DNA from: Amycolatopsis balhimycina FH 1894
Lineage (GTDB): Bacteria; Actinomycetota; Actinomycetes; Mycobacteriales; Pseudonocardiaceae
Reading direction: 5' to 3'
Assembly (NCBI RefSeq): GCF_000384295.1
Contig: NZ_KB913037.1
Coordinates: 9,747,508-9,811,507, forward strand
Length of the DNA stretch: 64,000 nt
The translations under genes were made by a program, and so were the position numbers. Below the pieces are notes generated by a model. The model searched no databases and was not told the origin of the DNA. It was given only the letters and a program-made list of their open reading frames with translations. Shown here in pieces: positions 17,383 through 25,587 of this stretch (within the stretch, counting starts at the first letter, position 1; every line of letters begins with the position of its first letter).

Positions 17383-17961
17383 TCACGAAAAGGCCTGCCG
17401 GCAGAGGCGGGCGACGCCCGCGCGGACGCGCTGTTCGCCGAGGCCGGGCAGGATCGCCGTGACGTGCTCGGCGGCGAGCGGCGCGAGCAGGGCGTGGGCG
17501 GTGTGGTCGGGGTCGGGCGTGCCGGCGAGCAGGATCGTCAGGTGCCGGTGCCAGAACCGGTAGGCGCCGATCCGGTACCGGGCCCCCGGGGCCGCGGTCT
17601 CCGACATCCGCACCACGGGCAGGTGCTCGAACAGGTAGTCGAGGTAGGCCTCGGCGAAGGCGGCGAGGCGTTCGGCAGGCGGCACGCCGGGGCCCAGCGG
17701 CGGCGGCCCGTGCAGGATCCCTTCCTGGAGCACGCGTTCCCGGGCGTCCAGCAACGCGGCGGCCAGCCCGGCCTTGTCGCCGAAGCGGCGGAAGAGCGTG
17801 CCCTTGCCGACGCCCGCGGCCGCCGCCACCTGGTCCATGGACACCGCGTCGACGCCGTGTTCGGCGAAGAGCCCGGCCGCCGCGTCCAGGATGGCCGCCC
17901 GGTTGCGGGCGGCGTCCGCGCGCTCCTTGGGCGGGGGCGCGCGAAGCAAGTCGAGCGGCAT
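17383..17961 (-). CDS. TetR-family transcriptional regulator
   Basis: A 192-residue regulator. The N-terminal helix-turn-helix (residues 14-60) reads AAILDAAAGLFAEHGVDAVSMDQVAAAAGVGKGTLFRRFGDKAGL. The C-terminal ligand domain is helical. I prefer the ATG at 17961 over an upstream GTG at 18000 because the two palindromic operators would otherwise lie partly inside the coding region; no good ribosome site distinguishes them. It is divergent from the rhodanese gene and probably represses both. Confidence 0.8.
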   Translation of the reverse strand: MPLDLLRAPPPKERADAARNRAAILDAAAGLFAEHGVDAVSMDQVAAAAGVGKGTLFRRFGDKAGLAAALLDARERVLQEGILHGPPPLGPGVPPAERLAAFAEAYLDYLFEHLPVVRMSETAAPGARYRIGAYRFWHRHLTILLAGTPDPDHTAHALLAPLAAEHVTAILPGLGEQRVRAGVARLCRQAFS

Positions 17962-17969
17962 TGCGAAAT

Positions 17970-17983
17970 CGGACTGCGGTCCG
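17970..17983. promoter_or_regulatory. TetR operator, copy 1
   Basis: CGGACTGCGGTCCG, arms CGGAC/GTCCG, between the divergent TetR and rhodanese genes and close to the TetR start. It has the same arms as copy 2 at 18004. Confidence 0.55.
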
Positions 17984-18003
17984 CTATCTTCGGGAAGCAC
18001 AGC

Positions 18004-18017
18004 CGGACTATAGTCCG
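18004..18017. promoter_or_regulatory. TetR operator, copy 2 (perfect palindrome)
   Basis: CGGACTATAGTCCG is an exact 14-bp palindrome 20 bp before the rhodanese ATG. Its TATAGT centre may double as the -10 element, so binding would block transcription directly. Confidence 0.65.
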
Positions 18018-18036
18018 ATTATCCCGAGGGAGCGAC

Positions 18037-18363
18037 ATGACCGCACTCATCACCCGTGACGAGCTCAAGGCCGCGATCGACGAGGGCGCCGTGACGGTGG
18101 TCGACGCGCTCGGCGGCGAGTACTACGCCAAGCAGCACCTGCCCGGCGCCGTCGCCCTGGTCCTGGCCGACGTCGGCGCGCAGGCGGCCGCCGTGCTGCC
18201 CGATCGGGCCGCCCCGATCGTCACCTACTGCGCCAACCCCGCGTGCCCCAACAGCGGGCAGGTGGCCGACCGGCTCACCGCCCTGGGCTACGCCGACGTC
18301 CGCAAGTACCGCGAGGGCATCGAGGACTGGGTGGCGGCGGGCCTGCCCACCGAGTCGGCCTGA
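18037..18363 (+). CDS. Single-domain rhodanese-like sulfurtransferase
   Basis: A 108-residue protein with one rhodanese domain. The catalytic Cys is Cys65 in the active-site loop YCANPACPNS; the substrate-side segment VVDALGGEYYAKQHLPGAVAL is typical. Such proteins carry a persulfide on the Cys and pass sulfur to acceptors such as thiols or cyanide. It is divergent from the TetR gene and probably repressed by it in response to a reactive compound. A long hairpin follows the stop by 13 bp. Confidence 0.88.
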   Translation: MTALITRDELKAAIDEGAVTVVDALGGEYYAKQHLPGAVALVLADVGAQAAAVLPDRAAPIVTYCANPACPNSGQVADRLTALGYADVRKYREGIEDWVAAGLPTESA

Positions 18364-18376
18364 CCCGCCGGGCGGA

Positions 18377-18435
18377 AAGTTCGTGATGGCCACCTTGAGG
18401 AACTTCAAGTTCCTCAAGGTGGCCATCACGAACTT
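18377..18435. repeat. Intergenic hairpin repeat (perfect 29-bp arms)
   Basis: 59 nt in all: two perfect 29-nt arms separated by one base. The arm starts AAGTTCGTGATGGCCACC. It begins 13 bp after the rhodanese stop and ends 9 bp before the stop of the opposing hydrolase remnant, so it fills a convergent gap and could terminate transcription from both sides. There is no T-run. Closely related to the copy at 38798. Confidence 0.85.
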
Positions 18436-18444
18436 CGGGTGTCG

Positions 18445-18757
18445 TCAGCGCAGCTTGCCGAAGAACGCGCGGACGTCGTCGACGAGCAGGTCGGGCGCCT
18501 CCATCGCGGCGAAGTGACCGCCGCGGCCGAACTCGGAACAGTGCACGATCGTGTGCTCCCGCTCGAGCGGGCCGCGGATCGACACGTCCAGGGGGAACAC
18601 CGCGACGCCGGTCGGCACCGGCGACCGCTCGCTCGCGCCCCAGGCTCCGGCGTGCGCGGTCTCGTAGTAGCAGTTGGCCGAGGACCCGGCGGTGCCGGTC
18701 AGCCAGTACAGCATCACGTTGGTGAGCAGCAGGTCCCGGTCCACGGCGTCCTCCGGT
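18445..18757 (-). pseudogene. 3' remnant of an epoxide hydrolase-like alpha/beta hydrolase
   Basis: Roughly the last 104 codons of an epoxide-hydrolase family protein are intact and in frame: DLLLTNVMLYWLTGTAGSSA, YYETAHAG, VPTGVAVFPLD and the catalytic-His region SEFGRGGHFAAMEAPDLLVDDVRAFF. The nucleophile half is absent. Upstream of about 18757 the sequence turns into the end of an unrelated gene on the other strand. The fragment lacks its own start and promoter, so it is a pseudogene left by a deletion. Confidence 0.8.
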
Positions 18758-18999
18758 ACCAGGCTCGCTTCACCCTGCACGTCAGCGCCGAGACGGCGGC
18801 GGAACGCATCGCACCGGCCACGGGGGCGCTGGAGCCGATCGACGAGCGCAGCTGCACCTTGCGTACGGGGTCGGATTCGCTCGACGAGCTGGCCATCTAC
18901 GTGGCGGGGAAAGGGTTCGACTTCGAGGTGCACGAGCCGCCGGAGCTGGTCGAGCACGTGCGGGTACTGGCGGCGCGGTTCGGCAGGGCGGCCGGCTGA
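18758..18999 (+). pseudogene. 3' remnant of a WYL-domain (YafY-type) transcriptional regulator
   Basis: About 80 codons matching the C-terminal WCX extension of WYL regulators: FTLHVSAETAAERI, TGALEPIDERSCTLRTGSDSLDELAIYVAGKGFDF, HEPPELVEHVRVLAARF. The helix-turn-helix and WYL core are missing. The boundary with the hydrolase remnant (18757 +/- 8) is the deletion scar. WYL regulators and the enzymes they control are often divergent, which is just the arrangement that one internal deletion would collapse into this. Confidence 0.75.
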
Positions 19000-19509
19000 G
19001 CGAGGGCAGGCGACGCCACTGTCCACAGAGGATTCCGTGGCTTCCGTCCCGCGCGCGTGACGAAAGCTACCTGGCCGTGGTGAGTGCCGCGGTCGGGTGG
19101 GAGAAGAGTCCTGCGCCGCCTGCTGCGCTACCGCCGTGGCCGGCGGGGGACGACGGTCCCGTTCCTGTCGAAGACGGGCCGACCCCCCGGCCTGGCCGAT
19201 GGTGCGCCCGGCCGCGTCGAAGTGAAGGTGTCGAACGCTTTTCCGGCCTTGCCGCGCCCCGCGATCGGCCGTTGCACTTCGTCGGCCCGAGAGTTATGTT
19301 AGCGCTCACAATCGCTCCGCTTATGCCGTCCGAGTGCGTCGGACCGAGTGAGGAGGTTGGCAACGGCGCCGGCCCACGCACCTCGTTGTTCAGCAACTCC
19401 ACGGCATGCACCGCCGTGCTCGCGGGTTCCCGTGTGCGCGCCGGCGTGCCGGTGAAGTCATGCCCCGCCGGAAATCCGGCAGTTTCCCCGAACGCAACGG
19501 GAGAGATCA
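19000..19509. other. Intergenic region upstream of the arabinofuranosidase
   Basis: 510 bp with no convincing gene. The only clear element is the LacI-type operator at 19297-19310. A GGGAGA ribosome site directly precedes the ATG at 19510. Confidence 0.5.
19297..19310. promoter_or_regulatory. LacI-family operator upstream of GH54 gene
   Basis: TGTTAGCGCTCACA is a 14-bp palindrome centred on AGCGCT with one mismatch. TGTTAGCGCTAACA-like sites are the usual operators of actinobacterial LacI repressors that control glycosidase genes. No LacI gene is adjacent; the nearest in the window is at 39844-40875. Confidence 0.65.
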
Positions 19510-21051
19510 ATGGCACGACAGTCGAGATTTCACTTTTCGCAGGCCGTCATCGCGGCCGGGATGCTCGCCGCGGGCCTCCTGGCCGGTGTCGGCACCTCGC
19601 AGGCGGCCACGCAGGGGCCGTGCGACATCTACGCGGCCGGCGGCACGCCGTGCGTGGCCGCGCACAGCACCACGAGGGCGTTGTACGGCGCCTACACCGG
19701 CCCGCTGTACCAGGTCCGGCGCGCCTCGGACAACACCACCCGCGACATCGCCCCGCTGGCCGCCGGCGGCGTCGCCAACGCGGCGGCGCAGGATTCCTTC
19801 TGCGCCGGAACGACTTGCCTGATCACGATCATCTACGACCAGTCCGGCCGGAACAACCGGCTGACGCAGGCACCTCCCGGCGGCTTCAACGGCCCGGCCG
19901 CGGGCGGGTACGACAACCTCGCCAACGCCACTTCGGCCCCGATCACCGTCGGTGGTCACAAGGCTTACGGCGTCTACGTGGCGCCGGGAACGGGCTACCG
20001 CAACAACAACACCAACGGCGTCGCCACCGGTGACCAGCCGGAAGGCATGTACGCGATCTTCGACGGCACGCACTACAACGGCGGCTGCTGCTTCGACTAC
20101 GGCAACGCCGAGCGCAACAGCCGGGACAACGGCAACGGCACGATGGAGGCCATCTACTTCGGCAACATCAAGGTCTGGGGCTACGGCGCCGGAAACGGCC
20201 CGTGGATCATGGCCGACCTCGAGAACGGCCTGTTCTCCGGGGTCAACCAGCACTACAACGCCAACGACCCGAGCATCAGCCACCGCTTCCTGACCGCCAT
20301 CGTCAAGGGCGGCCAGAACCGGTGGGCCATCCGCGGCGGCAACGCCCAGTCCGGTGGTGTGTCGACGTTCTACGACGGAGTGCGTCCCAACGTCTCGGGC
20401 TACAACCCGATGAAGAAGGAAGGCGCCATCATCCTGGGCATCGGCGGCGACAACAGCGTCGGCGCCCGCGGCACCTTCTACGAAGGCGTGATGACCTCGG
20501 GGTATCCGTCGGACGCCACCGAGAACGCGGTGCAGGCCAACATCACCGCGGCCGGGTACGCCACCGGTTCGGCCGGGACCGGCCTGACGCCGGGCACGTC
20601 CGTCTCGCTGCGCGCCACCACCGCCTGCTGCACCGACCGCTACATCCACCACACCGGGTCCACAGTGGACACCGCGGTCGTCACCAGTGGCAGCTCCGCG
20701 ACCGAGAAGGGCAACGCGTCCTGGACCGTGCGGGCCGGGCTGGCCGACAGCTCGTGTGTGTCGTTCGAGTCCAAGAACACCGCGGGGCAGTATCTGCGGC
20801 ACCAGAACTACCAGCTCCACCTGCAGGGCAACGACGGGAGCGCGCTCTTCGGCCAGGACGCCACGTTCTGCCCGGAGGCCGGCCGCAGCGGGCAGGGTGC
20901 CTCGCTCCGGTCGGTGAACTTCCCCGACCGGTATGTCCGCCACTACAACAACATCGTCTACATCGCGGCCAACGGCGGCTCCAACGCCTTCGACAGCACC
21001 AACGCCTACAACGACGACGTGAGCTGGGCCGTCAGCTCTCCTTGGTCCTGA
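19510..21051 (+). CDS. abfB: Secreted alpha-L-arabinofuranosidase, GH54 with CBM42
   Basis: A 513-residue exported enzyme. Residues 1-32 are a Sec signal. Residues 35-350 are the GH54 catalytic domain; the predicted nucleophile is Glu238 in MADLENGLFSG and the acid/base Asp314 in IGGDNSVGAR. Their 76-residue spacing equals that of Glu221 and Asp297 in the fungal enzyme AkAbfB (from memory). Residues 362-513 are the AbfB arabinose-binding module (CBM42), with RYIHHTGS, QYLRHQNYQLHL and RYVRHYNNIVYI repeats. It removes arabinose side chains from arabinan and arabinoxylan. It is probably repressed by a LacI protein. Confidence 0.93.
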   Translation: MARQSRFHFSQAVIAAGMLAAGLLAGVGTSQAATQGPCDIYAAGGTPCVAAHSTTRALYGAYTGPLYQVRRASDNTTRDIAPLAAGGVANAAAQDSFCAGTTCLITIIYDQSGRNNRLTQAPPGGFNGPAAGGYDNLANATSAPITVGGHKAYGVYVAPGTGYRNNNTNGVATGDQPEGMYAIFDGTHYNGGCCFDYGNAERNSRDNGNGTMEAIYFGNIKVWGYGAGNGPWIMADLENGLFSGVNQHYNANDPSISHRFLTAIVKGGQNRWAIRGGNAQSGGVSTFYDGVRPNVSGYNPMKKEGAIILGIGGDNSVGARGTFYEGVMTSGYPSDATENAVQANITAAGYATGSAGTGLTPGTSVSLRATTACCTDRYIHHTGSTVDTAVVTSGSSATEKGNASWTVRAGLADSSCVSFESKNTAGQYLRHQNYQLHLQGNDGSALFGQDATFCPEAGRSGQGASLRSVNFPDRYVRHYNNIVYIAANGGSNAFDSTNAYNDDVSWAVSSPWS

Positions 21052-21056
21052 TCCGG

Positions 21057-21101
21057 GCTTTCGCACGCCTCGCCCGCCGGCCGGGCGAGGCGTGCGAAAG
21101 C
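21057..21101. terminator. Long GC-rich hairpin after GH54 gene
   Basis: Perfect 20-bp arms beginning GCTTTCGCACGCCTCGCC enclose a short CCGGC loop, 5 bp after the stop. There is no T-run, but the strength and position fit a terminator. Confidence 0.7.
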
Positions 21102-21198
21102 GCTTTCCTGCCGGCGTCTTGTCAGCGTGGGCGACGCCGCGCTACCTTCGGCTGGGAACGCTCCCTGCGGGAGAGCGTTGTGAGGAAAGGACGACCGG

Positions 21199-22437
21199 AT
21201 GCGTCTCCGCCGAACCGCTGTTGTCTTCGCTGTTTCCGCGTCGCTGCTGACCCCGGCGATCGCGGACGCCGCCCCGGCCGAGGAAGCCTGGGCGCACTCG
21301 GTCACGGTGACGGAGTCCGCGCTCGAAGGAGTGCACGGCACCGCGCCCGACGTCACGGTCCGCAACGTGCTCACCGTGACGGCGAGCGGGACCGGGCTGC
21401 GGGTCCGGCTGAGCAACCCGTTCGGGGCCACCGCGCTGACCGTGCGGTCGGTGTGGGCCGGGCTCCAGCCGTCGACGGATTCGCCGGCGCTGGTGCCGGG
21501 GTCGAACCGCCGTGCCACGTTCGGGTTCCGGCACGCGGTGACGATCCCGCCGGGCGGCAGCGCGTGGACCGACCCGCTGCCGTTGTCCGTGCGACGCGGC
21601 GACCACGTCGCGGTCAGCGTGTACGCCCCCGGTTCCCCGATCGACGACCACACGTTCCCGCCGCCGGAGACCGACACGCCGGGATCGTTCCTCTCGACCG
21701 GCCCGGGCGACGCCGGGGCGAACGTGCCGGGCACCGCCTACGGCCCGTTTTCCCGTGGCGTGCTGTGGTGGGTGGACGCGATCAGTGCCGTCTCCGCCGC
21801 CCGCGGCACCATCGTCGCCCTCGGAGACTCGATCACCGACGGCTACAACGCCTTCGGCGGCGGCCCGCGCTGGACCGACGTGCTCGCCGCGCGCATCGCG
21901 ACCCGGCCGCCGGGACGGCGGCTGTCGGTGGCCAACGCCGGGATCAGCGGCAACACCGTCAGCGTCCAGCCGAACCCGTACGACCCGACCGGGCAGTGCT
22001 GCGGCCCGCCGGCGCCGCTGCGGCTCGACCGTGACGTGCTTTCCCTGCCGGGCGTGCGGTACGTCCTGCTCCTGGAGGGGACGAACGACCTCGGCGGCGG
22101 CGACAACGCGGCCCCGGCGCCGGCTTCCCAGGTCATCGACGCCATGCGGACCATCGCCGGGCGGGTGCACGCGGCCGGGCGCAAGATCGTCGGCGCGACC
22201 ATCCTGCCGATGTGCAACGCCGCCGGCAGCGCGAAGGAACAGGCCCGGCTCGCCGTCAACGCGTGGATCCGCACGTCCGGCACGTTCGACGCGGTGCTCG
22301 ACTTCGAGTCCGTGCTCCGCGACCCCGCCGACCCGACGGTGATCCGCGCCGACTGGCGGACCGACTGCTACCACCCCAACGCCGAAGGCGACCGGCTGCT
22401 CGGCGAGTCGATCGACCTCCGGGCGTTCGGGCTCTGA
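21199..22437 (+). CDS. Secreted SGNH/GDSL hydrolase
   Basis: A 412-residue exported hydrolase. Residues 1-25 are a signal peptide. Residues 30-195 form a beta-rich N-terminal region, then the SGNH fold starts: block I GDSITDG with nucleophile Ser211, the block II glycine in NAGISGN, block III GTND, and block V DCYHPN giving Asp389 and His392. This type of secreted two-part enzyme is usually a carbohydrate or lipid esterase. Following the arabinofuranosidase on the same strand suggests a deacetylase or feruloyl-type esterase on plant polysaccharide, though a hairpin separates them. Confidence 0.88.
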   Translation: MRLRRTAVVFAVSASLLTPAIADAAPAEEAWAHSVTVTESALEGVHGTAPDVTVRNVLTVTASGTGLRVRLSNPFGATALTVRSVWAGLQPSTDSPALVPGSNRRATFGFRHAVTIPPGGSAWTDPLPLSVRRGDHVAVSVYAPGSPIDDHTFPPPETDTPGSFLSTGPGDAGANVPGTAYGPFSRGVLWWVDAISAVSAARGTIVALGDSITDGYNAFGGGPRWTDVLAARIATRPPGRRLSVANAGISGNTVSVQPNPYDPTGQCCGPPAPLRLDRDVLSLPGVRYVLLLEGTNDLGGGDNAAPAPASQVIDAMRTIAGRVHAAGRKIVGATILPMCNAAGSAKEQARLAVNAWIRTSGTFDAVLDFESVLRDPADPTVIRADWRTDCYHPNAEGDRLLGESIDLRAFGL

Positions 22438-22462
22438 GCCCGGGAGCTGGCATCATGCGGTC

Positions 22463-23206
22463 ATGACGGAGGTGTCGAGTGCGGCGGGGTTCGCGTTGCG
22501 CGCCGCAGGGGGAAGCGTGGTGGGCCGGCGCTACGCGGACAACTTCGACGTGGTGCACCTGCGGGAGGAGCCGTTGCTGGCCGTCGTCGCCGACGGCATG
22601 GGCGACGGCGAAGGCAGCCGCGCGGCCGGCCGGACCGGAGTCGCCGTCTTCGGGGAGCAGCTGTCGGCCGCCGAAGGCGCTGTCGACGCCGCGACGCTGC
22701 GGGTGGCCGTCGCGCGGGCCCAGGCGGAGGTCCGTGCGGCCGGGCGGCGGATCGGCGGGTTGACCGGGTGCACGCTGACGGCGCTGGTGGCGGCCGGGAC
22801 CGCCCTGTGGATCGTCCAGCTCGGCGACTCCCGCGCCTACCGGCTGCGGGACGGGCTGCTGGAGCTGCTGACCACCGACCACACGATGGCGTGGCTCGGC
22901 GCCGTCAACGGCTGGTACGCGTTCGACTCGCCCGAAGCGCGGGCCGCGCGTTACCAGCTGACCCGCTACCTCGGGCATCCCGCGCAGCCCGAGCCGGACG
23001 TGCTCAACATCGCGCCGCGTCCCGGCGACGTCCTGCTGCTGTGCAGTGACGGCGTCGCGGAGCAGGTTCCCTACCAGCGCATCCAGGAGGTGCTGGCGTC
23101 GTCCGCGCCCCCGGCGGAGCAGGTCGGCAGGCTCCTGGCCGACGCCGACGCGGCGGGCGGCCAGGACAACGCGAGCGCGGTGGTCGTCCGGGTGATCCCG
23201 GCCTGA
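22463..23206 (+). CDS. PP2C-family Ser/Thr protein phosphatase
   Basis: A 247-residue soluble PP2C domain. The metal-binding motifs are visible: ADGMGDGEGS near residue 45, VQLGDSRAYRLRDG near 118, LCSDGVAEQV near 194 and GGQDNASAV near 234, all with their Asp residues. It lacks membrane or sensor domains. It starts 25 bp after the hydrolase gene, so it may be co-transcribed, although a functional link is not obvious. It could counteract Ser/Thr kinases such as those at 41027-43986; this is inference. Confidence 0.9.
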   Translation: MTEVSSAAGFALRAAGGSVVGRRYADNFDVVHLREEPLLAVVADGMGDGEGSRAAGRTGVAVFGEQLSAAEGAVDAATLRVAVARAQAEVRAAGRRIGGLTGCTLTALVAAGTALWIVQLGDSRAYRLRDGLLELLTTDHTMAWLGAVNGWYAFDSPEARAARYQLTRYLGHPAQPEPDVLNIAPRPGDVLLLCSDGVAEQVPYQRIQEVLASSAPPAEQVGRLLADADAAGGQDNASAVVVRVIPA

Positions 23207-23390
23207 CCCCGGGATCACCCGAACGCGGGACAGTGCGGGGACTTCCAGGTCTGGCCTCGCGCGGCCTGTCGCAGGACACTGGAGCCAAGTCACGGAGACG
23301 GAGGGCCTCGGCCCCGGGCGCCGCTGGCCCAGGTTCGCGGCCCGGTTCAAACCAGAGCCCCGCCGCGGACCGCCCGCCGCCCCGGGTGGC

Positions 23391-23918
23391 TCAGTGGGCG
23401 AGCAGCTTGACCGCCACCACCGCGAGGGCGATCGCCATCTCCACGACGAAGAGCAGCAGCTTGACCGCCCACCGGACGTCGGCGCGCCGCGTGGCGGACA
23501 GGGCCAGCGCGGCGATGGTGAGCACCAGCGAGAGGGCGGCGATCCACAGCGCCGTGCTCAGCGACAGCCAGCCGAGCGCCGCGGCGCCGACACTGAGGAC
23601 GGGCAGCAGGGCGGTCTCCAGGACGTGGCCCGCCGCCAGGAGGATGTGGCGGAGGTCCTGGCCGCGCGGGAAGTGGCCGTGCGCGATCCGGTGCGCGCTG
23701 ATGTCCGCGAACCCGCCGGCCAGGCAGAGGGCGCCCATCGCGGCCGCGATGTCGGCGACGGCTTCGGCCGCGGACGTGCCGTCGGCGTAGTTCAGCAGGA
23801 GCACCACGGTCGACAGGCCCACCAGTGTCGCGTAGACGCGTTCCCGCAGGGCGGCCACCAGGGGCGGACGTTCCGCGGGCGCGGAACCGGCCGGAGCCTG
23901 CGTCCGGGCTTCGTTCAT
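23391..23918 (-). CDS. Integral membrane protein of unknown function
   Basis: 175 residues with about five hydrophobic segments (roughly 28-46, 52-70, 90-110, 117-139 and 149-172) after a short Ala/Pro-rich cytoplasmic start. I do not recognise the family. It ends AVVAVKLLAH. It is followed on the same strand by nothing obvious and is preceded by the hairpin at 23982-24040. Confidence 0.7.
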   Translation of the reverse strand: MNEARTQAPAGSAPAERPPLVAALRERVYATLVGLSTVVLLLNYADGTSAAEAVADIAAAMGALCLAGGFADISAHRIAHGHFPRGQDLRHILLAAGHVLETALLPVLSVGAAALGWLSLSTALWIAALSLVLTIAALALSATRRADVRWAVKLLLFVVEMAIALAVVAVKLLAH

Positions 23919-23981
23919 GGGAGGACCTTAGCTGTCCGCCTCGACGAACCCGGTGTTCAAGATCAGGCGGCCCGCCGTGGC

Positions 23982-24040
23982 GACGTCGTGAACGACTCTT
24001 TCCTCTCGTCCGACGACAGGAAAGAGTCGTTCACGACGTC
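23982..24040. repeat. Intergenic hairpin repeat (23-bp arms)
   Basis: 59 nt: perfect 23-nt arms (start GACGTCGTGAACGACTCTTT) around a 13-nt centre that can itself pair (TCGTC/GACGA). It starts 64 bp upstream of the membrane-protein ATG and lies 16 bp beyond the stop of the minus-strand lipoprotein gene, where it could terminate transcription. Closely related to the copy at 50523. Confidence 0.85.
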
Positions 24041-24056
24041 CGGCGCCGCCGCGTGG

Positions 24057-24452
24057 TCAGAGCCCGCACGCCTTGGTGAGCGCGGACACCTGCTCGGTCC
24101 GCTTCTGCAGCCAGGCGGCCGGGGCGTTGGCGAGGTCCTCGACCGTGGTCTGGCGCAGGGATCCGGCCAGGGTGTCGATCGCGCCGCCGACCGTGGTGTT
24201 CGCGGCTCGGGAGGCCAGTTCGGACAGTTCGCCGGCGGCCGCGTGGGCGCGGTCGGCCGCGGCCCGCGGGTCGGTGAGGTCCGGCACGGTCGCCGTGATC
24301 CGCACCGCGTCCGCGCAGACCGCGGCGGACGACGCGGCGTTGCCGGCCTGGCCGGCGGTTTCGGAGGCCTGCTGGGCGACGCCGCAGCCGGTGAGGGCCA
24401 GCAGGAGGCCGCCGCCGAGGACGGCCGTCGCGAGTCGTTTCGTCGAACGCAT
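24057..24452 (-). CDS. Small lipoprotein of unknown function
   Basis: 131 residues. The signal sequence ends in the lipobox LTGC with Cys23. The mature part is Ala-rich and predicted helical, with two further cysteines (AVCADAV and TKACGL) that could form a disulfide. No enzyme motif. It lies 24 bp downstream of terC on the same strand and may be co-transcribed. Confidence 0.78.
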   Translation of the reverse strand: MRSTKRLATAVLGGGLLLALTGCGVAQQASETAGQAGNAASSAAVCADAVRITATVPDLTDPRAAADRAHAAAGELSELASRAANTTVGGAIDTLAGSLRQTTVEDLANAPAAWLQKRTEQVSALTKACGL

Positions 24453-24476
24453 GGTGAAACCTTTCCGGGGGAGGGG

Positions 24477-25403
24477 TCAGGCGCCGGAGCGCGCGGTGGC
24501 GCGCGTCCGGATCAGGCTGGCGGCGAACGCCGTCCCGAGGATCACGCCGACCACGGCCAGCGAGAGCGCGGTCGGGATCTTGTAGAGGTCGAGCAGCAGC
24601 ATCTTCACGCCCACCCAGACCAGCACCAGGGCGAGGCCGAGCTTGAGGTAGACGAACCGGTGCATGACGTCGGCGAGCAGGAAGTACATCGCCCGCAGGC
24701 CGAGGATCGCGAAGGCGTTCGACGTGAACACCAGGAACGGTTCTTGGGTGACGGCGAAGATCGCCGGGATCGAGTCGACCGCGAAGACGATGTCGGTGAC
24801 CTCGATCAGTACCAGGACGGTGAGCAGCGGGGTGGCCACCCAGCGGCCGCCTTGGCGCACGAGGAACTTCTTGCCGTGGTAGCGGTCGGTGGACGGGACG
24901 ATCCGGCGGAACGTCCGCAGGAAGACGTTCTGCTCGTAGTCGGCGGTCTCGTTCCGGTGCAGCGCCATCCGCGCGCCGGTGATGACGAGGAAAGCGCCGA
25001 AGACGTAGAGGATCCACGCGAAACTCGCGATCAGGGCCGAACCCGCGGCGATGAACACCGCCCGGAACACCAGGGCGCCGAGCACGCCGTAGAACAGGAT
25101 GCGGTGCTGGTGCTCGCGGGGGACGGCGAAGTACCCGAAGATGATCGCGAACACGAAGACGTTGTCGACTGCGAGGGACTTCTCGATGACGTAGCCGGCG
25201 AAGTACTGTCCCGCGAACTCCGCGCCCCAAGCCCACCAGACGACGGCGCCGAAGGCGAGCCCGAGCGCGACCCACACCGCGGACCACGCGAGTGCTTCCC
25301 GCACGCCGACGACGTGCGCGCGGCGATGGGCGAGCAGGTCGATCGCGAGCATGGCCAGGATGACGCCGAGCACGGCGGCCCAGGCCCAGATCGGGACGGT
25401 CAC
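24477..25403 (-). CDS. TerC/Alx-family membrane protein
   Basis: 308 residues with about eight to nine membrane helices. The conserved acidic segments of the family are present: YVIEKSLAVDNVFVFAIIFGYF and LIEVTDIVFAVDSIPAIFAVTQEPFLVF. TerC proteins are linked to metal export, particularly manganese, and metallation of exported proteins. The GTG start at 25403 has an ideal GGAGGAG site; upstream residues in frame belong to the leader. Control by the riboswitch just upstream is expected. Confidence 0.9.
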   Translation of the reverse strand: MTVPIWAWAAVLGVILAMLAIDLLAHRRAHVVGVREALAWSAVWVALGLAFGAVVWWAWGAEFAGQYFAGYVIEKSLAVDNVFVFAIIFGYFAVPREHQHRILFYGVLGALVFRAVFIAAGSALIASFAWILYVFGAFLVITGARMALHRNETADYEQNVFLRTFRRIVPSTDRYHGKKFLVRQGGRWVATPLLTVLVLIEVTDIVFAVDSIPAIFAVTQEPFLVFTSNAFAILGLRAMYFLLADVMHRFVYLKLGLALVLVWVGVKMLLLDLYKIPTALSLAVVGVILGTAFAASLIRTRATARSGA

Positions 25404-25428
25404 GACAGACTCCTCCGGTTCGGTGACG

Positions 25429-25530
25429 AACCAGAGGTCTCCCCGGCCACACGGGTGTGGCGCCGGCACCGGGCTGCGCTGGGGCAGCCGGACTGACGAT
25501 GCCGGACCGGGCGGGTACTCCCCTCCGTAC
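25429..25530 (-). promoter_or_regulatory. yybP-ykoY-type manganese riboswitch
   Basis: On the minus strand the leader reads GGGGAGTACCCG (ending at 25523), a central GTCAGTC, then GCCGGGGAGACC (GAGACC at 25436-25441), 30-40 nt before the terC ribosome site. The 5' GGGGAGTA and 3' GAGACC boxes are the conserved Mn-binding ends of yybP-ykoY RNA, and this class very often precedes terC. The call rests on motif reading; a covariance-model search was not possible. Confidence 0.75.
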
Positions 25531-25587
25531 CTCCAGAATGACGAACTGGACTTCGTCTGTCAAGTTCGGACGTCTACTGTGGCCGGT

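Noticed and set aside
23341..23360. GGTTCAAA motif resembling a tRNA T-loop
   Set aside because: No acceptor stem, anticodon arm or correctly spaced D-arm can be drawn around it.
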